64,000 nucleotides of DNA from CAVQND01 sp964653485 (GCA_964653485.1 CAZZFF010000016.1:1-64000); one strand, 5' to 3'. Positions 25,079 through 34,094 are shown, numbered from the stretch's first letter. Notes: a model not told the origin generated them from the letters alone. Made by a program: numbers and translations.

Positions 25079-26476
25079 ATGAATAATCAAGAGAAGCAAC
25101 CAGTTAGCGCCCTTCCTTCGTATATCACGAGCGCATCGCCCAATCCCCAGGGCAACCGCGCCCCCTGGTATAAGACGACCGCCCAAACCTACGCCGGCAT
25201 TTTCCTGTGGTTTGCCTTCTGGGATGGGATGTCGGGCAACGGCCTGTCCGTCGGCGGGTTGGGTCCCGTCCTGATTGGAGTGGTGCTTGGCGCGATTATT
25301 TGCCATTTCCTGTTCTACTTGGTGCCGGGCATCCTCGGCATGCAGACTGGCCTGCCTCTGTACATCGTGGGCACATCCACCTTTGGAGCGATGGGCGGCT
25401 TGATAATGCCCGGGTTCCTGATGGGCGCGCTGCAGTTCGGTTGGTTGGCCGTCAACTCCTACTTTTCCGCCGGGGCTTTGGTCGCCGGCTTCGACGCCCC
25501 GGCGTTGCGCATCCCCATTTGCATCCTCTGGACGCTGGCCGCGGCCTTCGTGGGCATGAAGGGCATTCAGTACGTCGCCCGGGTTGCGACATACCTCCCG
25601 CTGATTCCGCTCGTCGTGCTGATCGCGGGTTTGGTGCTGTTTGCCGGGTCGGCGGGCGACTATAAGCCCGCGGCCGATGCGGCTGCTTCAGGCGGCGCGA
25701 TGAAAGCCGCGTTGGCCATGATTGCGGCGATCGTTGGTTTCTTTGCCACGGCGGGCGCCGCCGGGGTGGACATTTGCATGAGCAACCGCGACAAGCGGGA
25801 CGTGAGCTTGGGCGGCATCGTCGGGGTCATTATCGCTGTTATCTTTACCGCGGGCATCTCGGTCATCGCCGTCGCGGGCGCCCAGGCCGCCCATGTCGTG
25901 GACCCTGCCAATCCGGACAGCGTGAAGATGACGTTCGCTCTCGGGGCCAAGCTCTCCAAGGGCATGTTCGCGGCCACCATGATCGGTTTGACCCTGGCCG
26001 CCTTCCCCGGCGCGTGTTTCTCCTCGTTCATCGCCGCCAACAGCTTCAAGACGACCATGCCGAAGGTCAGTCCGTTCGTCTCCGTGGGCCTTGGCGCTGT
26101 CGTGAGCATTATCCTGGCCGTCACCGGGGTCGCCGGCAACCTCGTCAGCGTCTTCGGTTTGATCGGGGCCTCCTTCGGACCGATCGTCGGGGCCATGGCG
26201 GTGGATTACCTGCTCTCCGGCGGCCGATGGTCGGGTCCGCGCGCCGGCTTCAACCCGGCCGGGTGGATCGCCTGGTTGGTCGGATTCATTGTCGGCATTC
26301 TTCCAAACCCGATGCTCCCGACCTCGCTCCAGGTCAACGTGCCTTGCGCCCCTGTGGCAGCCTTCATAGTCGGCGCCGTCGTCTATTTCATCCTGGCCAA
26401 GATGGGCCTGCAAACGCAGGTCATTCCGCTGCCGGCCAAGGCCTCGAATTCCGCCCAGCAGGCGGCTGCCAAGTAA
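25079..26476 (+). CDS. NCS1-family cytosine/purine permease
   Basis: 465 residues with about 12 hydrophobic helices. The N-terminal TAQTYAGIFLWFAFWDGMSG resembles the first helix of cytosine/allantoin/hydantoin permeases (CodB-like), and ATSTFGAMGG-like (VGTSTFGAMGG) and ANSFKTTMPK segments fit the family. It should import a nucleobase or related compound with H+ or Na+. The ATG at 25079 was chosen because it opens directly into the cytosolic N-terminus. No nucleobase-degrading gene is next to it, so the substrate is unknown. It is divergent from the Gfo/Idh gene and followed by a REP-like element. Confidence 0.85.
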   Translation: MNNQEKQPVSALPSYITSASPNPQGNRAPWYKTTAQTYAGIFLWFAFWDGMSGNGLSVGGLGPVLIGVVLGAIICHFLFYLVPGILGMQTGLPLYIVGTSTFGAMGGLIMPGFLMGALQFGWLAVNSYFSAGALVAGFDAPALRIPICILWTLAAAFVGMKGIQYVARVATYLPLIPLVVLIAGLVLFAGSAGDYKPAADAAASGGAMKAALAMIAAIVGFFATAGAAGVDICMSNRDKRDVSLGGIVGVIIAVIFTAGISVIAVAGAQAAHVVDPANPDSVKMTFALGAKLSKGMFAATMIGLTLAAFPGACFSSFIAANSFKTTMPKVSPFVSVGLGAVVSIILAVTGVAGNLVSVFGLIGASFGPIVGAMAVDYLLSGGRWSGPRAGFNPAGWIAWLVGFIVGILPNPMLPTSLQVNVPCAPVAAFIVGAVVYFILAKMGLQTQVIPLPAKASNSAQQAAAK

Positions 26477-26605
26477 TCGGCGCGCCTCGGCGCTTCATCA
26501 ACGGCTGGGCGATCTGATCGAAGCAGCCTTTGGCTCGGGTGGCGTCTCGCACGCCACTCCAGGTCCAATGCCGTTCTGAAATCCCGCTCTGGCGCAGACT
26601 TGCTG

Positions 26606-26781
26606 TCCCGGAGGGACATTCGACAATAGCCCAACGTTTCAACGTTGGGTCAGGACGTTAGAGAGGGATTTAGTCCCGGAGGGACGACTGAAATCGAACG
26701 TGTTTCGTCCGTCCCTTCGGGACTATTCTCGTGATGTCCCTCCGGGACAAGGCGCCGGTGAATTTCCGAAGGGCTTTGACC
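26606..26781. repeat. REP-like palindromic element, copy 1
   Basis: Contains several gTCCCGGAGGGAC / GTCCCTCCGGGAC palindromic boxes and ends with GCCGGTGAATTTCCGAA at 26770. The core (26662-26781) matches copy 2 at 29075-29241. A left arm (26606-26655) is the inverted form of the copy-2 segment holding the 'cccaacgctgaagcgctggg' hairpin. It lies between the permease stop and the RAYT remnant; 26477-26605 shows no gene. Confidence 0.85.
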
Positions 26782-26968
26782 TTATTCCCCGTCGTTCAAG
26801 GCTTGGGCCAACTCGCGGCGGAGCTTCTCCAGAAAACCCTTCCCCCTGCATACCAGCCTCGCCGCAGTGCCCCCCATTCTTGCTCCAGCCCGTTGCGCCC
26901 GGCCCTGGTCGCCAATTCCAAGACCCGGCCTTCGATGTAGGCTTCATACCCCTTGGCATCTCCCGGGG
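26782..26968 (-). pseudogene. C-terminal remnant of a REP-associated tyrosine transposase (RAYT)
   Basis: The minus strand reads YEAYIEGRVLELATRAG, LEQEWGALRRGWYAGG and, after a one-base shift, GFLEKLRRELAQALNDGE before TAA at 26784-26782. The 'EW..LRRGWY.G...F.E.L' pattern is characteristic of the tail of RAYT transposases of this bacterial group. The catalytic HUH domain is missing and the frame is broken, so it is dead. It directly abuts REP-like copy 1, the expected partner of such enzymes. Recognition is by pattern memory, not alignment. Confidence 0.65.
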
Positions 26969-27237
26969 ACAGTGTTGTTTGACAGGATGTAGTCGAAACC
27001 GCCCCACCAGGGAGCGGTGATCGTGCCACTGCCGGACGAATAGTTGCTGCCACAATAATACAAACTTTGGTAGTTGGTGATGTAAACGTCGCACGCGGCG
27101 CGAAGGGGTCCGGCGGCTATGCCCGCGGCGGGCCAAGGGCCCTGGTCCGCCGCGCGGACCAGGCAGAGCGAGGCAAACAACGCGGGCAACACGGCCAGCT
27201 TGACGCGCAGTCCCTTATTAAGTGGTGCCGTCTCCAT
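26944..27237 (-). CDS. Short secreted protein of unknown function, probably truncated
   Basis: 97 residues from an ATG with AGAAGGA about 9 bases upstream. A basic N-terminus and hydrophobic stretch (LRVKLAVLPALFASLCLVRAA) form a signal peptide. The remainder is Tyr/Gly/Ser-rich (YITNYQSLYYCGSNYSSGSG). I do not recognise it. The frame ends inside the RAYT remnant, whose DNA supplies the last residues, so the original C-terminus was probably lost when that sequence arrived. Confidence 0.5.
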   Translation of the reverse strand: METAPLNKGLRVKLAVLPALFASLCLVRAADQGPWPAAGIAAGPLRAACDVYITNYQSLYYCGSNYSSGSGTITAPWWGGFDYILSNNTVPGRCQGV

Positions 27238-27414
27238 ATGATGCATTCCTTCTGTTAAAGTTTGTGACAAACCGAGCCCAACTGGGAGGTCCAGGCGGCG
27301 AACCAGCGCCGCAAGCTCGCCCCACGCAACCGTGTAAGTGTTATCTTGACCCTCGCGCCGAGTCGAGCACCAATCGCACACACACCCCAATCGCACAGGG
27401 TTGAAAATCGGGGT

Positions 27415-27442
27415 TTGACAAGCCTCGCCTGAGCCGTATTAA
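27415..27442 (+). promoter_or_regulatory. Promoter of the LRR-protein gene
   Basis: TTGACA (27415-27420), 16 bp, TATTAA (27437-27442). Predicted transcription start is near 27449, giving a GC-rich leader of about 115 bases before the ATG at 27564. No known riboswitch class was recognised in that leader. Confidence 0.6.
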
Positions 27443-27563
27443 GATGCATCTATGGGCATTGACTGTGCAGGCCGGGCAGCGGACGGGGTGGCGGGGGGGG
27501 TTACTGGCGGGCTGTTCCACCGAGCCGGAGAAGTCAAGGTGCCCCTGCGAGGGAGGAGGACGT

Positions 27564-29009
27564 ATGAGAGGACCGCTTTTCCTGCTTCTGGGCTGCGCAT
27601 TGTGCTGCGCGCCCATGCCGGCGCTGGGCCAGCGTTTCGGTGATTTCACTTATGCGACCAACGCGGGTTCGGCCACCATTACCGGCTACACCGGGTCTGG
27701 CGGGGTGGTCGTCATTCCCAGCGCCATCTATGGCCTGCCGGTCGCGGCCATCGGGGATCGGGTGTTCTTCTACATGCCCGGCGTGACCGCCGTGACGATT
27801 CCCGATAGCGTCAGGAGCGTTGGGGAGCGCGCGTTCGATTCGTGCGGCCTGACCAGCCTCACGATTCCCGACGGCGTCACCAACATCGGGCTTGGTGCGT
27901 TCGAGGACTGCATTGGGCTCACGAACGTCACCATCCCCGATAGCGTGGCCAGCCTCGGCCTGTTTGCCTTCAACGACTGCACCAATCTCATCACGCCGCC
28001 AGCCGTATTCAGCTATACTACCGTTGACGGCGCCCTGACGGTCACGGATTGGGACGGTTCCGGCCGCGCGGTCACCATTCCAAGCACCATCAATGGTCTC
28101 CCCGTGACCGCCATTGGGGACGTGATTAGCGGGCCGCTTTGGGGCGGGTTTTATCTCCCGGACTGGGTGACCAACCTGACGATTCCCGACGGCATCGCCC
28201 GTATTGGCGACCAGACCTTTATTCATGGCGTGGGCTTGAGAGAGGTCACGATCCCCGCCAGCGTCACCAACCTCGGCAGCCAGGTGTTCGCGGCTTGTCC
28301 CAACATCACGGCGATAAGCGTGGACCCGCGGAACGCCTTTTACGCCAGCGTCGATGGTGTGGTGTTCGATAAGAGCCTAACGACCCTCCTGCAGTGGCCG
28401 ATGGGGAGGGGCGGGAGTTATCGCGTGCCCGACGGCGTCGTCAGCATCAGCGATTACGCGCTCTATGGCTCCGGGTATGGCGGCGACTCGGCCCTGGTGA
28501 CCAGTCTCACCTTGCCGAGCAGCGTGACCAGCATCGGGGCGTACGCCTTCTCAAGCTGTCCCGGATTGACGAACGTCACGATAGCGGGCAGCCTGACAAA
28601 TCTCGGGGAATATGCGTTTGCATACTGCTCCTCGCTGAAGTGCTTTTTTTTCATGGGGCAAGCTCCCCCCGTGATGTCTTTGCTCGCGTTCAGGAACCCT
28701 AACGCAGGAGGCGCCAGCGGGGAGGAGGGACCGATCTGGCGCCTGCCGGGCACGACCGGCTGGAACCCCTTCCTGGACGTGCGGGTCTGGGACGCGGCGC
28801 TGACGGGCGCCACCGTGCAAGGGGATGAGTTCATCCTGGAGGTCACCGCCGCCGGAGGCGTCCCCGTGCTGGTCGAGGCCAGCACGAACGTAGCGACTGG
28901 ACCCTGGGTCCCCTTGCGGGCCACCTCTCCCGCGCCGGATTTGTTTTATATCCCCGACCCGGAGTGGAGGAGTTACCCGGCCCGCTTTTATCGCGTGCGC
29001 CCTTTCTAA
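27564..29009 (+). CDS. Secreted BspA-type leucine-rich-repeat protein
   Basis: 481 residues from an ATG with a strong GGGAGGAGGA site 4-10 bases upstream. Signal peptide MRGPLFLLLGCALCCAPMPALG, then LRR_5/BspA repeats with the core 'LT.VTIPDSV.SIG..AF..C..L' (about eight recognisable turns, e.g. LTSLTIPDGVTNIGLGAFED). The C-terminus is the small module ending WRSYPARFYRVRPF, also seen in the GH27-like protein of this window. BspA repeats mediate binding to proteins or surfaces in other bacteria; the ligand here is unknown. A REP-like element follows the stop. Confidence 0.85.
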   Translation: MRGPLFLLLGCALCCAPMPALGQRFGDFTYATNAGSATITGYTGSGGVVVIPSAIYGLPVAAIGDRVFFYMPGVTAVTIPDSVRSVGERAFDSCGLTSLTIPDGVTNIGLGAFEDCIGLTNVTIPDSVASLGLFAFNDCTNLITPPAVFSYTTVDGALTVTDWDGSGRAVTIPSTINGLPVTAIGDVISGPLWGGFYLPDWVTNLTIPDGIARIGDQTFIHGVGLREVTIPASVTNLGSQVFAACPNITAISVDPRNAFYASVDGVVFDKSLTTLLQWPMGRGGSYRVPDGVVSISDYALYGSGYGGDSALVTSLTLPSSVTSIGAYAFSSCPGLTNVTIAGSLTNLGEYAFAYCSSLKCFFFMGQAPPVMSLLAFRNPNAGGASGEEGPIWRLPGTTGWNPFLDVRVWDAALTGATVQGDEFILEVTAAGGVPVLVEASTNVATGPWVPLRATSPAPDLFYIPDPEWRSYPARFYRVRPF

Positions 29010-29074
29010 CCCATGACGGGTGACGGGGTCAGTCATGGAATTGTGACACCTGTATGCCATCTCACTCTGGACGC

Positions 29075-29241
29075 GCGAGGGATTTAGTCCCGGAGGGACG
29101 GCTGGAATCGAACGTGTGTCAGCCGTCCCCTCGGGACTCATAGGCTCTGTATTAACGCCGATCCCAACGCTGAAGCGCTGGGCTATTCTTGTGATGTCCC
29201 TCCGGGACAAGGCGCCGGTGAATTTCCGAAAGAAAGTGACT
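29075..29241. repeat. REP-like palindromic element, copy 2
   Basis: Contains AGTCCCGGAGGGACGGCT paired with AGCCGTCCCCTCGGGACT, a second hairpin (cccaacgctgaagcgctggg), a third GTCCCTCCGGGAC box, and the terminal GCCGGTGAATTTCCGAA. It fills the gap between the LRR gene and ileS, which face each other. Exactly 11 bases separate the terminal box from the ileS stop triplet. Confidence 0.9.
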
Positions 29242-32181
29242 CTACGTCGCCTTGCATTCGTTTACTGCCTCGACGCACCGCCCGCAAAGGCCCGGATGCG
29301 CCGGATGGGAGCCGACGTCGGTTTCCCAGTGCCAGCAACGTTCGCATTTTTGCCCGTCGGCGTGCGTGACCTCGAAGGATACCGCATCGCCTTGGGCCGG
29401 CGTGAATCTCAGTTCGGACACGTTCAGGACTTCCTGGAGGATGGCTTGGTTCTCAGGGGTCCAAAAATCGGCGCGGAATTGGGCGTTGCTCGCGCCCACC
29501 GCAAGGGGCGCCTCCCAATCCGGTGGCGCGCCGGGAGGGGGAGCCAGGGCGGATGCCGGGACCTTGACGACGGCCTTTGCCTCAAGGGCCTTGCCGATGA
29601 GTTTGGCCTGCCGGGCCTTCTCCAACTCGGAGAGTCCAAGCTCCCGCAGGGCGAACAGGTTCCTCCACTTGTCTCGCTCGGCTTGCGGCAGCTCGAACTT
29701 GACGGCCTGCCATGCGAGTTCGTGGGCGGACACGACGGTTTTGCCGGGCACGAACTCCCAGGCCTCGTCCGCCGTGAATGAGAGGATGGGGGCCAGCATC
29801 TTGCACAGGCCGGCGATCATGCGGTGCAGGGCGGTCTGCGTCGAGCGGCGTCGGGGCGAATTGGCCGGGTCGGTGTACAGCCGGTCCTTGACCACGTCGT
29901 GATAGACCGCCGACAACTCTACGGCCACGAACTGGCTGAGCCGCTGATAGACGACGTGGAATTCGTAGTTGTCGTAAGCGAGAATAATCTCCTGCTCGAG
30001 CCGGGAGAACTCGTCGAGCGCCCACCGGTCCAGCCCCGTCAGTTGGCCGTCCGCGACGGTGTGCTTTGAGGGGTCGAAATCGTGGAGATTGGAAAGCTGG
30101 TAGCGCAGGGCGTTGCGGATGATGCGGTAGGTTTCCGAGACCTTGTCGATGCGTTTCTCGCTCACGACCACGTCACTGCGGTAGTCCTGCGAGGCGACCC
30201 AGAGCCGGACGACGTCGGCGCCGTATTTGCGGACGTAGGCCTCGGATGTCTGCGGTTTTTCGTATCCCCCCTGGCCCTGTTTGCTCTTTGAAATCTTGGC
30301 GCGGTCTTCATCGACCATGAACCCGTGCGTGAGCACGGTCCGATAGGGGGCCGCCCCGTTGGCTGCCAGCGAGAGCAGCAGGGAGGACTGGAACCAGCCG
30401 CGGTGCTGGTCGCTGCCTTCGAGATACATGTCGCACTGAAAAGGCAGCGGGTCGCCGCGCAGTTCCGGGCGCTGCGCAATGACCGTCCTCGACGAAGAGC
30501 CTGAGTCGATCCACACATCCAGCGTGTCGCTGGACCTTGAGGCGGCCTCCGGGCCAGTCCAATCGGCCGGCTTGAGGGCCGCCCACAGTTCGGCGGCGGA
30601 CTTCTCGAACCAGATGTTCGAGCCATGCGCCTGGATCAGATCGGCGGCGCGGCGCGCAATGCGGGCGTCGAGAATCGGTTTGCCCTGGGCGTCATAGAAG
30701 GCCGGGATCGGCACGCCCCAGGACCGCTGGCGCGAAATGCACCAGTCCGGCCGCCCCTGGACCGCCGCCTCGATGCGGTTCTTGCCCCAGTCTGGCACCC
30801 AGTTGACGCGGTTGATCTCCTCAAGCGCCCGCTGCCGGAACGTGCGGTTTTTGGCGGGCGCGGCCCCTGCCTGGCCGGGCCGGGCGGGAGGGACGTGGTC
30901 GATTTGGATGAACCACTGGTCCATGGCGCGGAAGATAATCGGCGTCTTGCTCCGCCAACAGTGGGGGTAGCTGTGGGTATAATTCTCCTGGTGGAGCAGG
31001 GTCTTATGGCGGCGCAGTTGCTCGAACACGGCTTCGTTGGCCTCGCTCTTGCCCTGGTGCTCGAGTATGGCCTTGCCGAGCATCTCCGCCGGCATCTGCT
31101 CCTGGACGGGCAAATCGGTCGTGTGCGCCAGACGCCCGTCGTCGTCCACGGGCGAATAGATCGGCAATCCATGTTCCCGGCCCAGGAGATAATCCTCAAG
31201 GCCGTGACCGGGGGCGACATGCACGAACCCGGTGCCCGTCGTGTTTTCCACAAACGAGTCTCCCGCCAGGAGCCGGCCCGTGCGCTGGCAGAAGGGGTGT
31301 TGGTACTCAAGCTGGCTCAGGTCGCCGGCCTCCAGGCTCCGCACGATCTGGTAGCCCTGCCAGCCGCACTTCTCGGCCACCGTCGAGAGGAGCATGGCCG
31401 ATACGATGAATTGCTCTTCCCCGACTTGGACGAGCGAATAGCTGAATGTGGAGTTGTAGGCGACGGCGAGGTTCGCCGGCAGCGTCCACGGAGTCGTGGT
31501 CCAAATCACCACCGAAACCCCCGGCCGCCCCACGACGGGAAACTTCACATAGATGCTCTGGCTGACGTGGTCTTTGTACTCGACTTCGGCCTCGGCCAGG
31601 GCGGTTCGACAGGGAATGCTCCAATAGACCGGCTTCTTGCCGCGGTACACAAACCCCTGCTCGATGAGGTCCGCCAAGAGGCGCAACTCCTCGGCCTCGT
31701 ATGCCTTATCGAGCGTCAGGTAGGGATGCTCCCAGTCTCCGAGCACGCCCAACCGCTTGAACTGCGCGCGCTGGATGCCGATGTACTTCCACGCATACGC
31801 CTCGCAGGCGGTGCGGATGGCGGCGGGAGTTGAGGCCGTATTCCCCGCCTTGCGCATCTCCTGCGTCACCTTGAATTCGATCGGCAGCCCGTGGCAGTCC
31901 CACCCCGGCACGTAGGGCGCGTGGAACCCCCGAAGGGTCTTGTATTTGATGATGATGTCTTTGAGGATTTTATTGAGCGCGGTGCCGATATGCACGTCCC
32001 CATTGGCAAAGGGCGGGCCGTCATGCAGGACGAACTTCGCCGCCCCGGCCCGCCCCTCCTGGATGCGCTCGTAAAGCCGCGCCGCGCTCCATTTCTCCAG
32101 CCGTTCCGGCTCCCGCCGGACCAGGTCCGCCTTCATCGGGAAATCCGTTTGCGGCAAATTCAGAGTACTCTTGTAGTCCAT
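29242..32181 (-). CDS. ileS: Isoleucyl-tRNA synthetase
   Basis: Class I synthetase charging tRNA-Ile, with an editing domain; 979 residues. HIGH motif in GDVHIGTALNK (His64), WDCHGLPIE, editing-site region TTTPWTLPANLAVAY, tRNA-binding NWVPDWGKNRIE, the signature loop AKISKS, and a C-terminal zinc finger CERCWHWETDVG..HPGLCGRC. The loop is unusual: KISKS instead of KMSKS, followed by about seven extra residues before YGADVVRLW. The ATG at 32181 gives the normal N-terminus (MDYKSTLNLPQTDFPMKADL). A REP-like element follows its stop. Confidence 0.97.
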   Translation of the reverse strand: MDYKSTLNLPQTDFPMKADLVRREPERLEKWSAARLYERIQEGRAGAAKFVLHDGPPFANGDVHIGTALNKILKDIIIKYKTLRGFHAPYVPGWDCHGLPIEFKVTQEMRKAGNTASTPAAIRTACEAYAWKYIGIQRAQFKRLGVLGDWEHPYLTLDKAYEAEELRLLADLIEQGFVYRGKKPVYWSIPCRTALAEAEVEYKDHVSQSIYVKFPVVGRPGVSVVIWTTTPWTLPANLAVAYNSTFSYSLVQVGEEQFIVSAMLLSTVAEKCGWQGYQIVRSLEAGDLSQLEYQHPFCQRTGRLLAGDSFVENTTGTGFVHVAPGHGLEDYLLGREHGLPIYSPVDDDGRLAHTTDLPVQEQMPAEMLGKAILEHQGKSEANEAVFEQLRRHKTLLHQENYTHSYPHCWRSKTPIIFRAMDQWFIQIDHVPPARPGQAGAAPAKNRTFRQRALEEINRVNWVPDWGKNRIEAAVQGRPDWCISRQRSWGVPIPAFYDAQGKPILDARIARRAADLIQAHGSNIWFEKSAAELWAALKPADWTGPEAASRSSDTLDVWIDSGSSSRTVIAQRPELRGDPLPFQCDMYLEGSDQHRGWFQSSLLLSLAANGAAPYRTVLTHGFMVDEDRAKISKSKQGQGGYEKPQTSEAYVRKYGADVVRLWVASQDYRSDVVVSEKRIDKVSETYRIIRNALRYQLSNLHDFDPSKHTVADGQLTGLDRWALDEFSRLEQEIILAYDNYEFHVVYQRLSQFVAVELSAVYHDVVKDRLYTDPANSPRRRSTQTALHRMIAGLCKMLAPILSFTADEAWEFVPGKTVVSAHELAWQAVKFELPQAERDKWRNLFALRELGLSELEKARQAKLIGKALEAKAVVKVPASALAPPPGAPPDWEAPLAVGASNAQFRADFWTPENQAILQEVLNVSELRFTPAQGDAVSFEVTHADGQKCERCWHWETDVGSHPAHPGLCGRCVEAVNECKAT

Positions 32182-32226
32182 GGTCGTCTCGAAAAGATGA
32201 AACCCAACGGCCGCGCAACTCGGCCG

Positions 32227-32397
32227 TCAAGCAGGATGCGCTTGGGAAAGCCCGGGCAAAGCCGGGATTTCAGTCTGGTATTCGGCTTGCCGGCTGCGCG
32301 GTGGCGGACTCATAACAATATTGCCCCAGCGATCGCTCTCGATGCGGTACGGCAGCGTCGCCGGCAGTTTGTCCTCACAGATTTCGGACCAAGTCAT
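32227..32397 (-). pseudogene. N-terminal fragment of a Uma2-family nuclease-like protein
   Basis: 56 residues beginning MTWSEICEDKLPATLPYRIE and continuing SDRWGNIVMSPPPRS. This matches the opening of Uma2 (DUF820) proteins, a PD-(D/E)XK-related family of about 190 residues. The fragment stops soon after the first beta strands and lacks the whole catalytic core, so it is a relic. It lies between the ileS start and a dispersed repeat, a position where decayed mobile genes collect in this window. Confidence 0.6.
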
Positions 32398-32460
32398 GCC
32401 GGATAGATACGCCTGCGGAGGCGCCTTGGCAAGGCGGGAGTCTCCGCCGTGCGGTGGGGT

Positions 32461-32642
32461 CACAGGGCCAGCGACAAAGCCCGTCGGAAAGTCCCGGGTA
32501 GGCCGTTCTGGAGTGCGGTGGCAAGCAGAGCGCGACACCGCTTTGCCTCGGGCAACTCCTGACGTATCGGAAGTGCGCGCGGCCCAAAGCGCCGTCGCCG
32601 CTTCGCTCTGCCGGCGCACTCCAGAATATCACTTTGTCCACC
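32461..32642 (-). repeat. Dispersed ~175-bp repeat ('ATTCTGGAGTGCGCCGGCAG' family), copy 1
   Basis: Read on the minus strand, this segment closely matches the plus strand at 61995-62162, including GGACAAAGTG.TATTCTGGAG, the AGCGAAGCGGCGACGGCGCTTT stretch and GACTTTGTC.CTGGCCCTG near the end. No protein is supported. The rest of 32398-32706 contains nothing I can name. Confidence 0.8.
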
Positions 32643-32706
32643 GCCCTGTGTAAGGTCAAGGCTTGCAAGCATAGTGTTCGCACTTCTCGCCGAAAGGCGA
32701 TGGAGG

Positions 32707-33243
32707 TCATCCGAAAGCGTTGCCCCCGCGTTTGTTCCGTTTCAGGATTGTCTGCCAGATCACCGCCAGGCCGCCGGCGATCTCCTCCGGCCGCTCCGCA
32801 ACCCAGCGCGTCACCACCTCCGGGGCAAACCAGCCCCCGCGTTCGATCTCCTCGGGGTCCAGCCTGAAAGGCCCTTCCGCCTCGCACCGATACACCCATA
32901 AGTGCTCCTGGTCGGTCTGCGGCGAGGCGGCCAGTTTGAAGAGCCGCTTCAGCGGCTCGGCGGCCTTCCAGCCCAGTTCCTCCTCCAACTCCCGTACCGC
33001 GCACGCATCATAATCCTCCCCGGAAGACACATGGCCGGAGGACGACGAATCCCACAGGCCGGGCTGGCGGTCCTTTTTGAGGGAGCGCTTTTGCAGAAAC
33101 ACTTCCCCGCGCGAGTTGAACACCAGCACGTGCGTCGCCCGGTGCATGAGACCGAGCCGATGCACCTCGCTGCGCGGCGCCCGGCCTACGACTTCGTCGC
33201 GCTCATTGACCACGTCGAAAATCTCTTCTTCCATCCCGGTCAA
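32707..33243 (-). CDS. NUDIX hydrolase
   Basis: 178 residues with a complete Nudix box, GHVSSGEDYDACAVRELEEELG (residues 70-91; shown in two halves: GHVSSGEDYD and ACAVRELEEELG), the Mg-binding site that hydrolyses X-linked nucleoside diphosphates. The N-terminus EIFDVVNERDEVVGRAPRSEVHRLGLMHRATHV resembles the YfcD/isopentenyl-diphosphate-isomerase-like subgroup, but the isomerase-specific Cys/Glu context is not evident. The ATG at 33243 overlaps the rsmA stop by 4 bp, making it the last gene of the queE operon. Substrate unknown. Confidence 0.88.
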   Translation of the reverse strand: MTGMEEEIFDVVNERDEVVGRAPRSEVHRLGLMHRATHVLVFNSRGEVFLQKRSLKKDRQPGLWDSSSSGHVSSGEDYDACAVRELEEELGWKAAEPLKRLFKLAASPQTDQEHLWVYRCEAEGPFRLDPEEIERGGWFAPEVVTRWVAERPEEIAGGLAVIWQTILKRNKRGGNAFG

Positions 33244-34094
33244 TCTGTGGAGAGCAACCGCGTGAGTCCAACAAATTGTTCGAGAGTCACCGTTTCGGCG
33301 CGGGCCTGAGCCGGGAGCGGCCCCGGGTCCAGCCGGGCAAAAGCGCGGTCCACCTCTTCGGCCGGCCAGTCCGCTTGGAGCAGCTTGCGCATCATTTTGC
33401 GGCGCTGGGAAAAGCTGCGCTTGACGATGGCCTCGAAGGCCGGCGCGCGTTCCGGCCCCAGCAGCGGCTCGGCGCGGCGCTCAAGGCAGACGCAGGCCGA
33501 TTCGACCTCCGGCTCAGGAAAAAAGCAACCGGCGGGGATTTTGAACCACCCGCGCGCTTCGTAGTTCAGTTGCACGAGCAGGGTCAGCAGCCCGTAATCC
33601 CCGTCTCCGGCCTTCGCCATAAGCCGCCGGGCCGTCTCGACCTGCAAAGTCCCTACCATCTTCCGCGGGCCGCGCGGGGCGAGCGCCAGCTCGACCAGCA
33701 GCGGCGAGGCCACCGAATAGGGCAGATTGGCAACCATCTTCCAATCGCCCCAGTCTTGCGGCGAGCGCCGCAGCCATTCGAGCGCGTCGTCGTGGAGGAT
33801 GCGCAGGCCGGTCGCGGCCCCTGGTTCAGGCTCCGGACCAAAACGCTCCCTGAGCACCGCCACCAGCCGGGCGTCCTTCTCGATGGCCAGCACCTGGCCC
33901 GCCCGCTCCGCCAGGAGTTCCGTCAGCGGCCCAAGCCCCGGGCCGATCTCCAGCACCCTGTCCGTTTTGCTCAACTCCGCCGCATCGATGATGCGCCGGA
34001 GTTGATTGGCGTCATGGAGAAAATTCTGGCCGAGCGACTTGGTGAGTCGGATGCCTCTGGTGGCCAGAATCGCCTTCATCTCGTTCAGTTTCAT
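33240..34094 (-). CDS. rsmA: 16S rRNA (adenine1518/1519-N6)-dimethyltransferase
   Basis: 284 residues. Dimethylates two adjacent adenines in helix 45 of 16S rRNA during small-subunit assembly. Signatures: TKSLGQNFLHDANQL, the SAM motif RVLEIGPGLGPLTELL, the catalytic NLPYSVASPLLVEL (NLPY), and the C-terminal small domain ending in SFSQRRKMMRKLL. Length is normal. Both ends overlap neighbours by 4 bp (aminotransferase upstream, Nudix downstream), so it is translated within a tight operon. Confidence 0.96.
   Translation of the reverse strand: MKLNEMKAILATRGIRLTKSLGQNFLHDANQLRRIIDAAELSKTDRVLEIGPGLGPLTELLAERAGQVLAIEKDARLVAVLRERFGPEPEPGAATGLRILHDDALEWLRRSPQDWGDWKMVANLPYSVASPLLVELALAPRGPRKMVGTLQVETARRLMAKAGDGDYGLLTLLVQLNYEARGWFKIPAGCFFPEPEVESACVCLERRAEPLLGPERAPAFEAIVKRSFSQRRKMMRKLLQADWPAEEVDRAFARLDPGPLPAQARAETVTLEQFVGLTRLLSTD

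Noticed and set aside
29116..29781. Open frames starting MSLRDKAPVNFRK or similar at the REP-like copies
   Set aside because: They are translations of the repeat element running into the antisense of ileS or other genes.
32375..33004. 209-codon minus-strand frame between ileS and the Nudix gene
   Set aside because: It combines antisense-frame Nudix sequence with the dispersed repeat; only the short Uma2-like start at 32397 shows homology in this area.
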